Source: Patiria miniata (Eukaryota; Echinodermata; Asteroidea; Valvatida; Asterinidae). From it: DNA of 64,000 nucleotides. This document shows positions 52,566 to 64,000 of this stretch, in pieces. The stretch's first letter is position 1. Each line of letters opens with the position of its first letter. The notes under the pieces are model-generated. The model saw only the letters and a list, made by a program, of their open reading frames with translations, was not told the DNA's origin and did not search any database. The stretch is taken from NCBI RefSeq assembly GCF_015706575.1, contig NW_024037070.1, forward strand, positions 553,874-617,873, in the 5' to 3' direction. The position numbers were made by a program, and so were the translations under genes.

Positions 52566-52797
52566 AGCTGTTCCCAATTTCAATTGGGAACAGCTATTGT
52601 TTTCGTTAAATTTTTTTTTTTTCCTTTTTTTTTTTTTAGCTGTTCCCAATTTCAATTGGGAACAGCTATTGTTTTCGTTAAAGTTTTTTTTTTTCCTTTT
52701 TTTTTTTTTTTTTTTGGCTTTTCCGCATAGTGCGGAAAAGCCTTTGTTTTGTTCTCATTTTTTTTTTTGGGCTTTTCCGCAAAAATGCGGAAAAGCC
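52566..52797 (+). repeat. Stack of four left-end hairpins, copy B
   Basis: Counterpart of 33518-33753: type 2 at 52566-52595 and 52638-52667, type 1 at 52716-52742 and 52769-52797. Confidence 0.8.
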
Positions 52798-54463
52798 TTC
52801 TTTTTGTTCTGATTTTTTTCTTTCTTCTTCTTCTTCTTCTTTTTTCCCAAAACCCATAGACTTTGTACACGTTTATTCTACACGCCACTTTTGCCCTTAA
52901 ACTTTGTTGCATATCGTTCAAAGTTTGCATAGACATAGTCCATACAGCATAGATGTGTGCGGACGAGCGACGTCATGATGACGTCATCATGGGTCACGTG
53001 ACGTCATCATTAATATGCATATTACAAAGTCCTATATCTACAGAACTGTCAGTCCGATTAAGTTGAAACTTGGTATGTAGTAGGGGATCGGGATGTGTTA
53101 TAGACGAAAATTGAGGTGACGTCATCATGACGTCATCTTGTGATTTTATATAGATTTTGAAGTTTTGGACCTTTAAGCCATATCTCACTAACGCAATATG
53201 ATAAATTCAAAATTCTTTTTGTATTAGGTTCGCTGGGCATTAGATAAATGCACAAAATTTGGAAAAATGTGTGACGTCATAATGACGTCAGCAAAAATGC
53301 GATTTTTCGAAAAACATATAAGGGAATGTCCGATCGTCTTGAAACTTGGTGGGTGGGTAGATAATAACACTAGTACACAAAATCTTGAATGACGTCACGA
53401 TGACGTCATCGGTCGATTTTTAAAGAATTTTTTAATATTGCCAATTTATTCTGCTTACAAAATTCAACACTTTTATTAATCTGATTTTTTCCAAACTTGG
53501 TTCAGACTAAAACCACAATAAAATAATGAGCACTGCCAAGTATTGTTACGATGACGTCATCATTAGACATGTGACGTCATTGTTAACTTGTATATTTTAA
53601 GCCCTATATCTCATGAACAGTGCATCCGATTGGGTTGAAACTTGGTATGGGGGTAGGCCGGGATGTGTTACAAATAAATATTGAGGTGACGTCATCATGA
53701 CGTCATCGTGTGATTTTATATAGATTTTTGAAGTTTTGAACCTTTAAGCCATAAATCACGAACCCAATATGTTACATTTAAAATTCTTTTTGTATTAGGT
53801 TTGTTAGGCAATAGGTATATGTGCAAAATTTTGAAAAATGTGTGACGTCATGATGACGTCATCAAAAATGCGCTTTTTTGAAACACATATAAGATAATGT
53901 CCGATCGTCACGAAACTTGGTGGGTGGGTAGATAATAACACTAGTACACAATATCTTAAATGACGTCAAGATGACGTCATCAGTAGATTTGTTTACGATT
54001 TTTTAATATTGCCAATTTATTCTGCTTACAAAATTTAACACTTTCATTAATCCGATTGTTTTCAAACTTTGTTCAGACTAAAACCGCAATAAAATAATGA
54101 GCACTGCCGAATATTGTTACAATGACGTATTCATTAGACATGTGACGACATCGTTTGTATATTTTAAGCCCCTATATCTCATCAACAGTGATTTAGATTG
54201 GGTTGAAACTTGGTATGGGGGCAGGCCGGGATGTGTTACAAATAAATATTTAGCTGACGTCATAATGACGTCATCTTGTAATTATATATATATTTTATAT
54301 ATGACAAATGCAATATGCGAAAATCAAATTTCCATTTGAATGAGGTTTGTTAGACAAAACGTAAATGCACACAGTTTTGCACAAAACAGAAAAAACATGA
54401 CCTCAAAAAAAACATAATGCGGAAAAGCCCTATGTTCTGTTGCAAACGGACATAGACCTCTAG
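52769..54463 (+). mobile_element. Helentron-like element, complete type 1, copy B
   Basis: Counterpart of 33725-35427; CTAG at 54460-54463. Confidence 0.7.
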
Positions 54464-55979
54464 TTTTTCCTTCTTCTTTTTGTCGCCAAAACCCCATAGA
54501 CTTTGTGCACGTTTTTTCTACACGCCACTTTTGGCATTAATCTTTGTCATACATCATTCAAAGTTTGCATAAGCATAGTCCCTATAGCAAAGATGTGTCC
54601 CGAAGATTGACGTCATGGTGACGTCATCGACTAATTTATTATAGATTTTTGAATATTAAATTTTCCCATAAACTTTGTACACAGAAATTTAAAAAAAATT
54701 GTCGCTTTTCAAAGGGCATTTTCGACTCTTTGCCAGTAATTCACTTACACCACTCTTTGTCCAAGCAAAGACCCTAATTCAAACAACATTGTGGAATGAT
54801 GACGTCATGATGACATCATCCGGTGTGTATTTATAGGCAATTAAATTGTGACACTTTTAATATTTAAAAATGCATAAGAAATCAACCGTACGCGTCCGCA
54901 GCATTCTGTTGCCGGCAAGTGGTAGAGTAGGTTGAGGTCTTTATTTCATTCAGTGTGCGTGAAATCACGTGACCCTTGCTTCCGGTCGAAAAAGGCCAAA
55001 ACCGGAAGTGGCTTATTATTTGAAAGTGGTAATAGATATGAACTTGCTTTTAACTGTGTTAGTCTCTTGGCTGATAGTATTCTTCAAATCATTTACCGTT
55101 GACGTCATGCAATCTTCGAGCGCCCTCTAGCGACGGGTTGAAAATTTGCAAAAATGTATTTTGAATAGATGTCTGTGGCGAAGTTTGTCGGAATTGCCTA
55201 AATATTGGTGTATATGATGACCTTGACCCACTTAAGACGTGTACGAAGTTTTAGGTGTATGACGTCATCAGACTGGAAGTTATAATGAAAAGACTTTTTT
55301 TCCTTAGAAAATTCCTGAAAAATCAACCATGGCAGTTTTTATATTAGTTTTTACTTTAATTGTCTATTGAAGGGTAGGTCTAAAACAGTTCAAAGCTTCG
55401 AGGCAATAAGCAAACTCGGACATGCCCTGCGCAAGCTTAAAACTTCAGGTTGACAATACCTCTGCTTGAAAACATGCACAGGACGTCCACAATGTACATG
55501 TACATGTACATGCACGTACGTTGTACATATCGTATGTCAGTCAGCCCGCGCGCAGCGCACGTGTTGCTGAGGTCAAATCCTGTCCACAGTGACCGTTTTA
55601 GCCGATTTCCGGCTAGCTTTGACAGATTTTATGTTCATGCATAGTCAGGGACGTATTATTGATAAAAACAAATCATAATGCGGAAAAGCCCTATCTTCTG
55701 TTGCAAACAGACATAGATCTCTACTTATATGTCTATATCTCGTACAAACAGAACTGTTCCCAAAAATATATTTTCAATTTTATGTTTTCAGAACCCAACC
55801 AGCTTCTCTTCCGAAAATGTGTCCCGAACAAGACCATCACCGATTCATATTATAATTTCAATTTAATAGTAAAATTTGTTTAGAACAAATCATTGAATCA
55901 TTTTGTACTGTGCAATAGACAATCAAAAACATGTTGGGAACAGCTCTGTGGTTGTTCACTCACAACCACATAGTTGTAG
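54464..55979 (+). mobile_element. Helentron-like module, long type, copy B
   Basis: Counterpart of 35428-36949, with the same GTAG ending at 55976-55979. Confidence 0.6.
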
Positions 55980-55984
55980 TTTTT

Positions 55985-56183
55985 AGTTGTTCCCAATTTC
56001 AATTGGGAACAGCTATTGTTTTCGTTAAAGTTTTTTTTTTTCCTTTTTAGCTGTTCCCAATTTCAATTGGGAACAGCTATTGTTTTCGTTAAAGTTTTTT
56101 TTTTCCTTTTTTTTTTTTCTTTTTTTTTTCTTTTTTTTTTTTTTTCTTTTTCCACTTTTCCCCATAAGTTTTGTACACTTTTT
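55985..56183 (+). repeat. Two type-2 left hairpins and T-rich target, copy B
   Basis: Hairpins at 55985-56014 and 56049-56078, then T-rich DNA and TTTGTACACTTTTT, the sequence into which the next element inserted. Confidence 0.7.
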
Positions 56184-56242
56184 GGCTTTTCCGCAAAAAA
56201 GCGGAAAAGCCTTTCTTTTTGTTCTCATTTTTTTTCTTTCTT

Positions 56243-56273
<31 letters not shown>

Positions 56274-58712
56274 TTCTTTTTGTCGCCTAAATCCATAGAC
56301 TTTGTACACGTTTTTTCTCAGTGCCACTTTTGACATTTTTCTTTGTCATACGTCATTCAAAGTTAGCATAGTCAAAGTCCTTATAGCAGAGATGTGCCCC
56401 GAAGAGTGACGTCATGATGACGTCATCGACTAATTTATTATAGATTTTTGAATATTTAATTTTCCCATAGACTTTGTACACAAAAATTAAGAAAAAATTG
56501 TCGATTTTCAAAGGGCATTTTCGACTATTTAACAGTAATTCATTTGTATCACTCTTTGTCCAAGCAAAGACCCTAATTCAAACAACATTGTGTAATGATG
56601 ACGTCATGATGACGTCATCAGGTGTTTATTTATAGGCAATTAAATTGTGACACTTTTAATATTTAAAAATGCATAAGAAATCAACCGTACGCGTCCGCAG
56701 CATTCTGTTGCCGGCAAGTGGTAGAGTAGGTTAAGGTCTTCATTTCATTCAGTGTGCGTGCAATCACGTGACCCTTGCTTCCGGTCCAAAAAGGCCAAAA
56801 CCGGAAGTGGCTTATAATTTGAAAGTGGTAATAGAAATGAACTTGCTTTCAACGGTGTTAGTCTCTGGCCGATAGTATTCTTCAAATCATCTACCGATGA
56901 CGTCATGCAATCTTCGAGCGCCCTCTAGCGACAGGTTGAAAATTAGCAAAAATGTATTTTGAATAGATGTCTGTGGCGAAGTTTGTCGGAATCGCCTAAA
57001 TATTGGTGTATATGATGACCTTGACCCACTTAAGACGTGTGCGAAGTTTTAGGCGAATGACGTCATCAGACCGGAAGTTATAATAAAAAGACCCTTTTTC
57101 ATTTGAAAATTCCTGAAAAATCAACCATGGCAGTTTTTATATTTGTTTTTACTTTAATTGTCGATTGAAGGGTAGGTCTAAAACATTTCAAAGTTTCGAG
57201 GCGACAAACGAACTCGAACATACCCTGCGCACGCTTAAAACTTCACGTTGACGTATAAATACCCCTGCTTCAAAACATGCACAGGACAGGACGTCCACAA
57301 TGTACATGTACATGCACGTACGTTGTACATAGGCACATACATCGTATGTCAGTCAGCCTGCAGCGCACGTGTTGCTGAGGTCAAATCCTGTCCACAGTGA
57401 CCGTTTTAGCCGATTTTCGGCTAACTTTGGCTAACAGATTTTATGTTCATGCATGCGCATAGACAGGGACGTATTATAGCACTTTTGGCATTAATCTTTG
57501 TCAGATATCATTGAAAGTTGGCATAAGCATAGTCCCTATAGCCAAAATGTTTCCCGAAGAGTGACGTCATGGTGACGTCATCAGTGATTTATTATGGATT
57601 TATGAATAATTAATTTTTCTCATAGACTTTGTACACAGTTTTCTCCACAAGTCTTTCCCTATACAACACTGATATATCTTACTGAGTAGTTCTGAACTTC
57701 GGCTGAGAATTACTATGAGAAGGAAAAAGAAATCGTATTTTTTTACGCCTGTCATTTGATTGAAAATATTCCCAAGAGTTAGAATAGCAAGTAATATTTT
57801 ATAAAACTGTTTCAGTTTAAAGGAAAATCACGCATTTAAAGGTGCAGTTTTTCTGCTGTGGGATTTTTAACCTATTGACTTTGTACACGTTTTCATGCCA
57901 CCATTTTCATAACTTGGCGATCTGGAATCGTCATCAAAGTTACAGCCAAGGAAGACCCTCATACAAATATTATGCCAAGACTATGACGTCACGATGACGT
58001 CATCACCTAATTTTTTTTATTGATTTTTGAAAATTTACGTACATATTGTGAAGTCTTATATCTACAGAAATGTAAGTCCGATTGGGTTGAAACTTGGTAT
58101 GTGGCTATACCAGGATGTGTTATAGATTAAAAATGAGGTGACGTCATGATGACGTCATCCTGAAATTTTATATGAATATTTATTTTTTTGGACCTTTTAG
58201 CCATATCTCCCGAAGGCAACATGCAAAATGCAAAATTCTTTTTTGCATTTGGTCTGTTATGTAATAGCTATTCGCACAAAACTTGAAAAATGTGTGACGT
58301 CATCATGACGTCATCAAAATGCGATTTTTCAAAACTCATATAAGGAAAGTTCCAATTGTCATGAAACTTGGTGGGTAGGTAGTTAATCATACTAGTATGC
58401 AAAGTTCGAAGTGACGTCACGATGACGTCATCAAAAAATTTAAAAATATTTGTCGATTTTCAAAGTGCGTTTTCGACTCTTTGCCAGTAATTTATTTAGA
58501 TCACTCTTTGTCCAAGCAAAGACCTTGTACACACGCACATACATCGTATTGCCGAGGTCAAATCCTGTCCACAAGGACCGTTTTAGCCAAATTTCGGCTA
58601 ACTTTGACAGATTTTATGTTTATGCATATTCAGGGCATATTAATTATTGATTAAAAAAAATCATAATGCGGAAAAGCCCTATGTTCTGTTGCAAACAGAC
58701 ATAGACCTCTAG
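56184..58712 (+). mobile_element. Helentron-like element present only in copy B
   Basis: Left hairpin GGCTTTTCCGCA at 56184-56211; right motif TGCGGAAAAGCCC near 58667, hairpin CTGTTGCAAACAG and CTAG at 58709-58712. Copy A reads GTACACTTTTTTATTCTACA without interruption (37131-37150), while copy B has GTACACTTTTT, the element, then TTTATTCTACA. So the element's limits are known to within two T. It is 2529 bp, composite (further body starts near 57479 and 57880), has no transposase, and its left and right ends are both type 1. Confidence 0.85.
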
Positions 58713-59989
58713 TTTATTCTACAAGCCACTTCGGCAATTATTTTAAATCGGATTAACTTTAAACTCAGCATAGTTATTAAGCATCATCTGAGGATGCATG
58801 CCGAAACTTTTTGTCATGCTGACGTCATCACGTGATTTATTATAGAATTTTGAATATTTAATTTTTCCCATAGACTTTGTACACAATTTTTTTTTTTAAA
58901 ATGCCGATTTTCAGAGGGCATTTTCAACTCTTTGCCAGTAATTCATTTACACTAATCTTTGTCCAAGCAAAGACCCTCATTCAAACAACATTGTGTAATG
59001 ATGACGTCATGATGACGTCATCCGGTGTTTATTTATAAGCAATTTAATAGTGACACTTTTAATTTTTAAAAATGCATAAGAAATCAACCGTACGCGTCCG
59101 CAGCATTCTGTTGCCGGCAAGAGGTAGAGTAGGTTCAGGTCTTTATTTCATTCAGTGTGCGTGAAATCAAGTGACCCTTGCTTCCGGTCGAAAAAGGCCA
59201 AAACCGGAAGTGGCTTATTATTTGAAAGTGGTAATAGATATGAACTTGCTTTTAACGGTGTTAGTCTCTTTGCTGATAGAATTCTTTAAACCATCTACCG
59301 ATGACGTCATGCAATCTTCGAGCGCCCTCTAGCGACAGGTTGAAAATTTTCAAAAATGTATTTTGAATAGATGTCTGTGGCGAAGTTTGTCGGAATCGCC
59401 TAAATATTGGTGTATATGATGACCCCGACCCACTTAAGACGTGTGCGAAGTTTGAGGTGAGTGACGTCATCAGACCGGAAGTTATAAGGAAAAGACTCTT
59501 TTTCCTTAGAAAATTCCTGAAAAATCAACCATGGCAGTTTTTATATTAGTTTTTACTTTAATTGTCTATTTAAGGGTAGGTCTAAAACATATCAAAGCTT
59601 TGAAGCAATAAGCAAACTCGGACATGCCCTGCGCACGCTTAAAACTTCAGGTTGGCACTACCTCTGCTTTAAAACATGCACAGTCCACAATGTACATGTA
59701 CATGCACGTACGTTGTACATATCGTAGTCAGTGAGCCCGCGCGCAGCGCACGTGTTGCTGAGGTCAAATCCTGTCAACAGTGACCGTTTTAGCCGATTTC
59801 CGGCTAACTTTGACAGATTTTATGTTCATGCATACTCAGGGACGTATTATTGATAAAAACAAATCATAATGCGGAAAAGCCCTATCTTCTGTTGCAAACA
59901 GACATAGATCTCTACTTATATGTCTATGGGTCCAACAGATAATCAATATTGGGAACAGCTCTGTGGTTGTTCACAACCACAATTTCTAG
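58713..59989 (+). mobile_element. Helentron-like type-2 element, right part, copy B
   Basis: Continues the element that starts at the hairpins 55985-56078; CTAG at 59986-59989. Counterpart of 37141-38416. Confidence 0.6.
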
Positions 59990-61654
59990 TTTTTTTTTTT
60001 TCTTTTTCCACTTTTCCCCATAGGTTTTGTACACGTTTTTATTCTACAAGCCACTCTGGCAATTATTTTGAATCCGATCAACTTTAAACTCAGCATAGTT
60101 ATTAATCATCATCTGAGGATGTGTGCCGAAACTTTTCGTCATGCTGACGTCATCACGTGATTTATTATAGAATTTTGAATATTTAATTTTTCCCATAGAC
60201 TTTGTACACAGATTTTTTTTTAAAAATGTCAATTTTCAGAGGGCATTTTCGACTCTTTGCCAGTAATTCATTTACACCAATCTTTGTCCAAGCAAAGACC
60301 CTAATTCAAACAACATTGTGTAATGATGACGTCACGATGACGTCATCCGGTGTTTATTTAGAGGCAATTAAATTGTGTCAATTTTAATATTTAAAAATGT
60401 ATAAGAAATCAACCGTACGCGTCCGCAGCATTCTGTTGCCGGCAAGTGGTAGAGTAGGTTGAGGTCTTTATTTCATTCAGTGTGCGTGAAATCACATGAC
60501 CCTTGCTCCCGGTCGAAAAAGGCCAAAACCGGAAGTGGCTTATTATTTGAAAGTGGTAATAGATATGAACTTGCTTTCAACAGTGTTAGTCTCTTGGCCG
60601 ATAGTATTCTTCAAATCATTTACCGATGACGTCATGCAATCTTCGAGCGCCCTCTAGCGACGGGTTGAACATTTTCAAAAATGTATTTTGAATAGATGTC
60701 TGTGGCGAAGTTTGTCGGAATCGCCTAAATATTGGTGTATATGATGACCTTGACCTTGGACTGTTCTAAACAGAACAAAAAAACTACTTAGCAAGTTGAT
60801 AATAAGCAGGACAAGTTCTTCTCAGAACTAATATCTTCTAAGCAGTAGTTATTACCACATGGTGTTACCGCAAAACCGAAACGAGACCTTGACCCACTTA
60901 AGACGTGTGCGAAGTTATAGGTGTATGACGTCATCAGACCGGAAGTTATAATGAAAAGACCCTTTTTCCTTAGAAAATTCCTGAAAAATCAACCATGGCA
61001 ATTTTTATATTAGTTTTTACTTTAATTGTCTTTTTAAGGGTAGGTCTAAAGCAGTTCAAAGCTTCGAGGCAATAAGCAAACTCGGACATGCCCTGCGCAC
61101 GCTTAAAACTTCAGGTTGACAATACCTCTGCTTGAAAACATGCACAGGACGTCCACAATGTACATGTACATGTACATATGTACATGCACGTACATTTTAC
61201 ATATCGTATGTCAGTCAGCCCGCGCGCAGCGCACGTGTTGCTGAGGTCAAATCCTGTCCACAGTGACCGTTTTAGCCGATTTCCGGCTAGCTTTGACAGA
61301 TTTTATGTTCATGCATTGTCAGGGACGTATTATTGATAAAAACAAATCATAATGCGGAAAAGCCCTATCTTCTGTTGCAAACAGACATAGATCTCTACTT
61401 ATATGTCTATATCTCGTACAAACAGACCTGTTCCCAAAAATATATTTTCAGTTTTAAGTTTTCAGAACCCAACCAGCTTCTCTTCGGAAAATGTGTCCCG
61501 AAACAAGACCATCACCGATTCATATTATAATTTCAATTTAATACTAAAATTTGTTTAGAACAAATCATTGAATCATTTTTTACTGTGCAATAGACAATCA
61601 AAAACATGTTGGGAACAGCTCTGTGGTTGTTCACTCACAACCACATCATTCTAG
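59990..61654 (+). mobile_element. Helentron-like module, long type, copy B
   Basis: Counterpart of 38417-40081, including the 129-bp insertion with its ACCTTGACC duplication; CTAG at 61651-61654. Confidence 0.6.
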
Positions 61655-63003
61655 TTTTTTTTTTCTTTTCTTTTTCCACTTTTCCCCATAGGTTTTGTAC
61701 ACGTTTTTATTCTACAAGCCACTTTGGCAATTATTTTAAATCCGATCAACTTTAAACTCAGCATAGTTATTAATCATCATCTGAGGATGTGTGCCGAAAC
61801 TTTTTGTCATGCTGACGTCATCACGTGATTTATTATAGAATTTTGAATATTTAATTTTTCCCATAGACTTTGTACACAGAATTTTTTTTTAAAATGTCAA
61901 TTTTCAAAGGGCATTTTCGACTCTTTGCCAGTAATTCATTTACACCAATCTTTGTCCAAGCAAAGACCCTAATTCAAACAAGATTGTGTAATGATGACGT
62001 CATGATGACGTCATCCGGTGTTTATTTATAGGCAATTAAATTGTGACACTTTTAATATTTAAAAATGAATAAGAAATCAACCGTACGCGTCCGCAGCATT
62101 CTGTTGCCGGCAAGTGGTAGAGTAGGTTGAGGTTTTTATTTCATTTAGTGTGCGTGAAATCACGTGACCCTTGCTTCCGGTCGAAAAAGGCCAAAACCGG
62201 AAGTGGCTTATTATTTGAAAGTGGTAATAGATATGAACTTGCTTTTAACGGTGTTAGTCTCTTGGCCGATAGTATTCTTCAAATCATCTACGGATGACGT
62301 CATGCAATCTTCGAGCGCCCTCTAGCGACAGGTTGAAAATTTTCAAAAATGTATTTTGAATAGATGTCTGTGGCGAAGTTTGTCGGAATCGCCTAAATAT
62401 TGGTGTATATGATGACCTTGACCCACTTAAGACGTGTGCAAAGTTTAAGGTGTATGACGTCATCAGACCGGAAGTTATATGAAAAGTTAATGAAAAGACC
62501 CTTTTTCCTTAGAAAATTCCTGAAAAATCAACCATGGCAGTTTTTATATTAGTTTTTACTTTAATTGTCTATTTAAGGGTAGGTCTTAAACATTTCAAAG
62601 CTTCGAGGCAATAAGCAAACTCGGACATGCCCTGCGCTCGCTTAAAACTTCAGGTTGACAATGTCTCTGCTTTAAAACATGCACAGGACGTCCACAATGT
62701 ACCGGTTCATGTACATGCACGTACGTTGTACATATCGTATGTCAGTCAGCCCGCGCACAGCGCACGTGTTGCTGAGGTCAAATCCTGTCCACAGTGACCG
62801 TTTTAGCCGATTTCCGGCTAACTTTGACAGATTTTATGTTCATGCATAGTCAGGGACGTATTATTGATAAAAACAAATCATGATGCGGAAAAGCCCTATC
62901 TTCTGTTGCAAACAGACATAGATCTCTACTTATATGTATATGGGTCCAACAGATAATCCATATTGGGAACAGCTCTGTGGTTGTTCACAACCACAATTTC
63001 TAG
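61655..63003 (+). mobile_element. Helentron-like module, short type, copy B
   Basis: Counterpart of 40082-41429; CTAG at 63000-63003. Confidence 0.6.
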
Positions 63004-63005
63004 TT

Positions 63006-64000
63006 GGCTTTTTCGCAATTTTGCGAAAAAGCCTTTGTTTTTGTTCTGGTTTTTTTTTTTTTCTTTCTTCTTCTCCTTCTTCTTCTTTTTGTTCCACTTA
63101 AAATGCCATTGACTTTGTGCACGTTTTTTCTACACGCCACTTTTGGCATTAATCTTTGTCATACATCATTCAAAGTTTGCATAAGCATAGTCCCTATAGC
63201 AAAGATGTGTCCCGAAGATTGACGTCATGGTGACGTCATTGACTAATTTATTATAAATTTTTGTATATTTAATTTTTCCCATAGACTTTGTACACAGAAA
63301 TTAAAAAAATTGTCGATTTTCAAAGGGCATTTTTGACTTTTTGCCAGGAATTCATTTACACCAATCTTTGTCCAAGCAAAGACCCCAATTTAAACAACAT
63401 TGTGGAATGATGACGTCATGATGACGTCATCCGGTGTTTATTTATCGGCAATTAAATTGTGACACTTTTAATATTTAAAAATGCATAAGAAATCAACCAT
63501 ACGCGTCCGCAGCATTCTGTTGCCAGCAAGTGGTAGAGTAGGTTGAGGTCTTTATTTCATTCAGTGTGCGTGAAATCACGTGACCCTTGCTTCCGGTCGA
63601 AAAAGGCCAAAACCGGAAGTGGCTTATTATTTAAAAGTGGTAATAGATATGAACTTGCTTTCAACAGTGTTAGTCTCTTGGCTTATAGTATTCTTCAAAT
63701 CATCTACCGATGACGTCATGTAATCTTCGAGCGCCCTCTAGCGACAGGTTTGAAAATTTTCAAAAATGTATTTTGAATATATGACATAGCTGCCAACTTT
63801 TCAAAATCCCAATTAGTAATCGACCCGCGCGGTCATTTTCAACTTCTCGTTTTATCAAAAGCTTTACCAACATCGAGTACAGGTACATGGTTTACATGTA
63901 CACATACATGTGCGTACCCTTCTTGTTGTGAATAATAATGTACTGTAGGCCAAAAGATAATTAAAAAAAAAAAATATAAATTAATTTTGTTTTAATGTCT
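63006..64000 (+). mobile_element. Helentron-like module with type-3 left end, cut by window edge
   Basis: Counterpart of 41432-42416: hairpin GGCTTTTTCGCA at 63006-63033, core, then the left part of the terminal-inverted-repeat element (from about 63783). Confidence 0.6.

Larger units (their letters stand above)
49793..64000. repeat. Segmental repeat, copy B
   Basis: Second copy of 30731-42416 in the same orientation. It starts immediately after the gap and runs off the window end. The offset is about 19.06 kb before, and about 21.57 kb after, the 2.5-kb element at 56184-58712. Confidence 0.9.

Noticed and set aside
30731-64000. CRISPR-like array of palindromic repeats
   Set aside because: TGACGTCA repeats are irregularly spaced, lie in dispersed modules with transposon-like ends, and there are no cas genes; the sequence is from an animal.

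Overview
This is a piece of an animal genome made almost entirely of transposable elements. I find no rRNA, no tRNA, no CRISPR array and no complete host gene. The mix of CR1/Jockey-like LINEs, GIY-YIG Penelope-like elements, a CsRn1-type Ty3/Gypsy element, hAT-like, Harbinger-like and piggyBac-like non-autonomous elements, long poly-C/poly-G tracts and rolling-circle-type elements fits a marine invertebrate (for example an echinoderm, amphioxus, hemichordate or mollusc). The species cannot be fixed from the sequence. One scaffold gap of exactly 500 N lies at 49293-49792.

Left half (1-30520), nested transposons. 1-1210 is a Gypsy pol fossil. 2925-4496 holds a SINE-like repeat and a LINE RT fragment between 24-bp direct repeats. 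6107-7327 is a Penelope-like element with a GIY-YIG reading frame, a hammerhead-like motif and a 13-bp target duplication. 8745-9050 is a LINE endonuclease remnant. 9618-15189 is a nearly whole, young CsRn1-like LTR element with an extra SGNH-hydrolase-like reading frame ahead of gag. 15424-21330 is a second Gypsy fossil on the minus strand, invaded by a Harbinger-like element carrying a C2H2 zinc finger (15602-16521) and by a 1.3-kb hAT-like element with a perfect 8-bp target duplication (18493-19810). 23541-25992 is a foldback region with nested inverted repeats and three perfect palindromes or hairpins. 27640-30520 is a gag-bearing LTR fossil with a 39-bp coding minisatellite.

Right half (30520-64000), one large array. 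It is built of 1-2.5 kb modules crowded with TGACGTCA palindromes. Each module ends in a small hairpin followed by CTAG and then T. Upstream of that hairpin lies an 11-13 nt motif that is the inverse of the terminal motif in the left-end hairpin. At least four left/right end pairs exist and their motifs change together. This is the layout expected of non-autonomous Helentron/Helitron2-type rolling-circle elements. The block 30731-42416 recurs as 49793-64000. The second copy contains one extra complete element (56184-58712) exactly where the first copy has an uninterrupted run of T, so the window holds its own occupied and empty target site. The array is itself invaded by a Penelope-like element with a well-formed hammerhead-like motif (44690-45309), a LINE with a 5' inversion (47637-49292) and a short terminal-inverted-repeat element (42199-43070).

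The most interesting parts are the matched-end rolling-circle family (with stacked left ends, CRE-like pairs one helical turn apart and a higher-order repeat), the SGNH-like frame in the CsRn1 element, and the two Penelope elements with hammerhead-like motifs.
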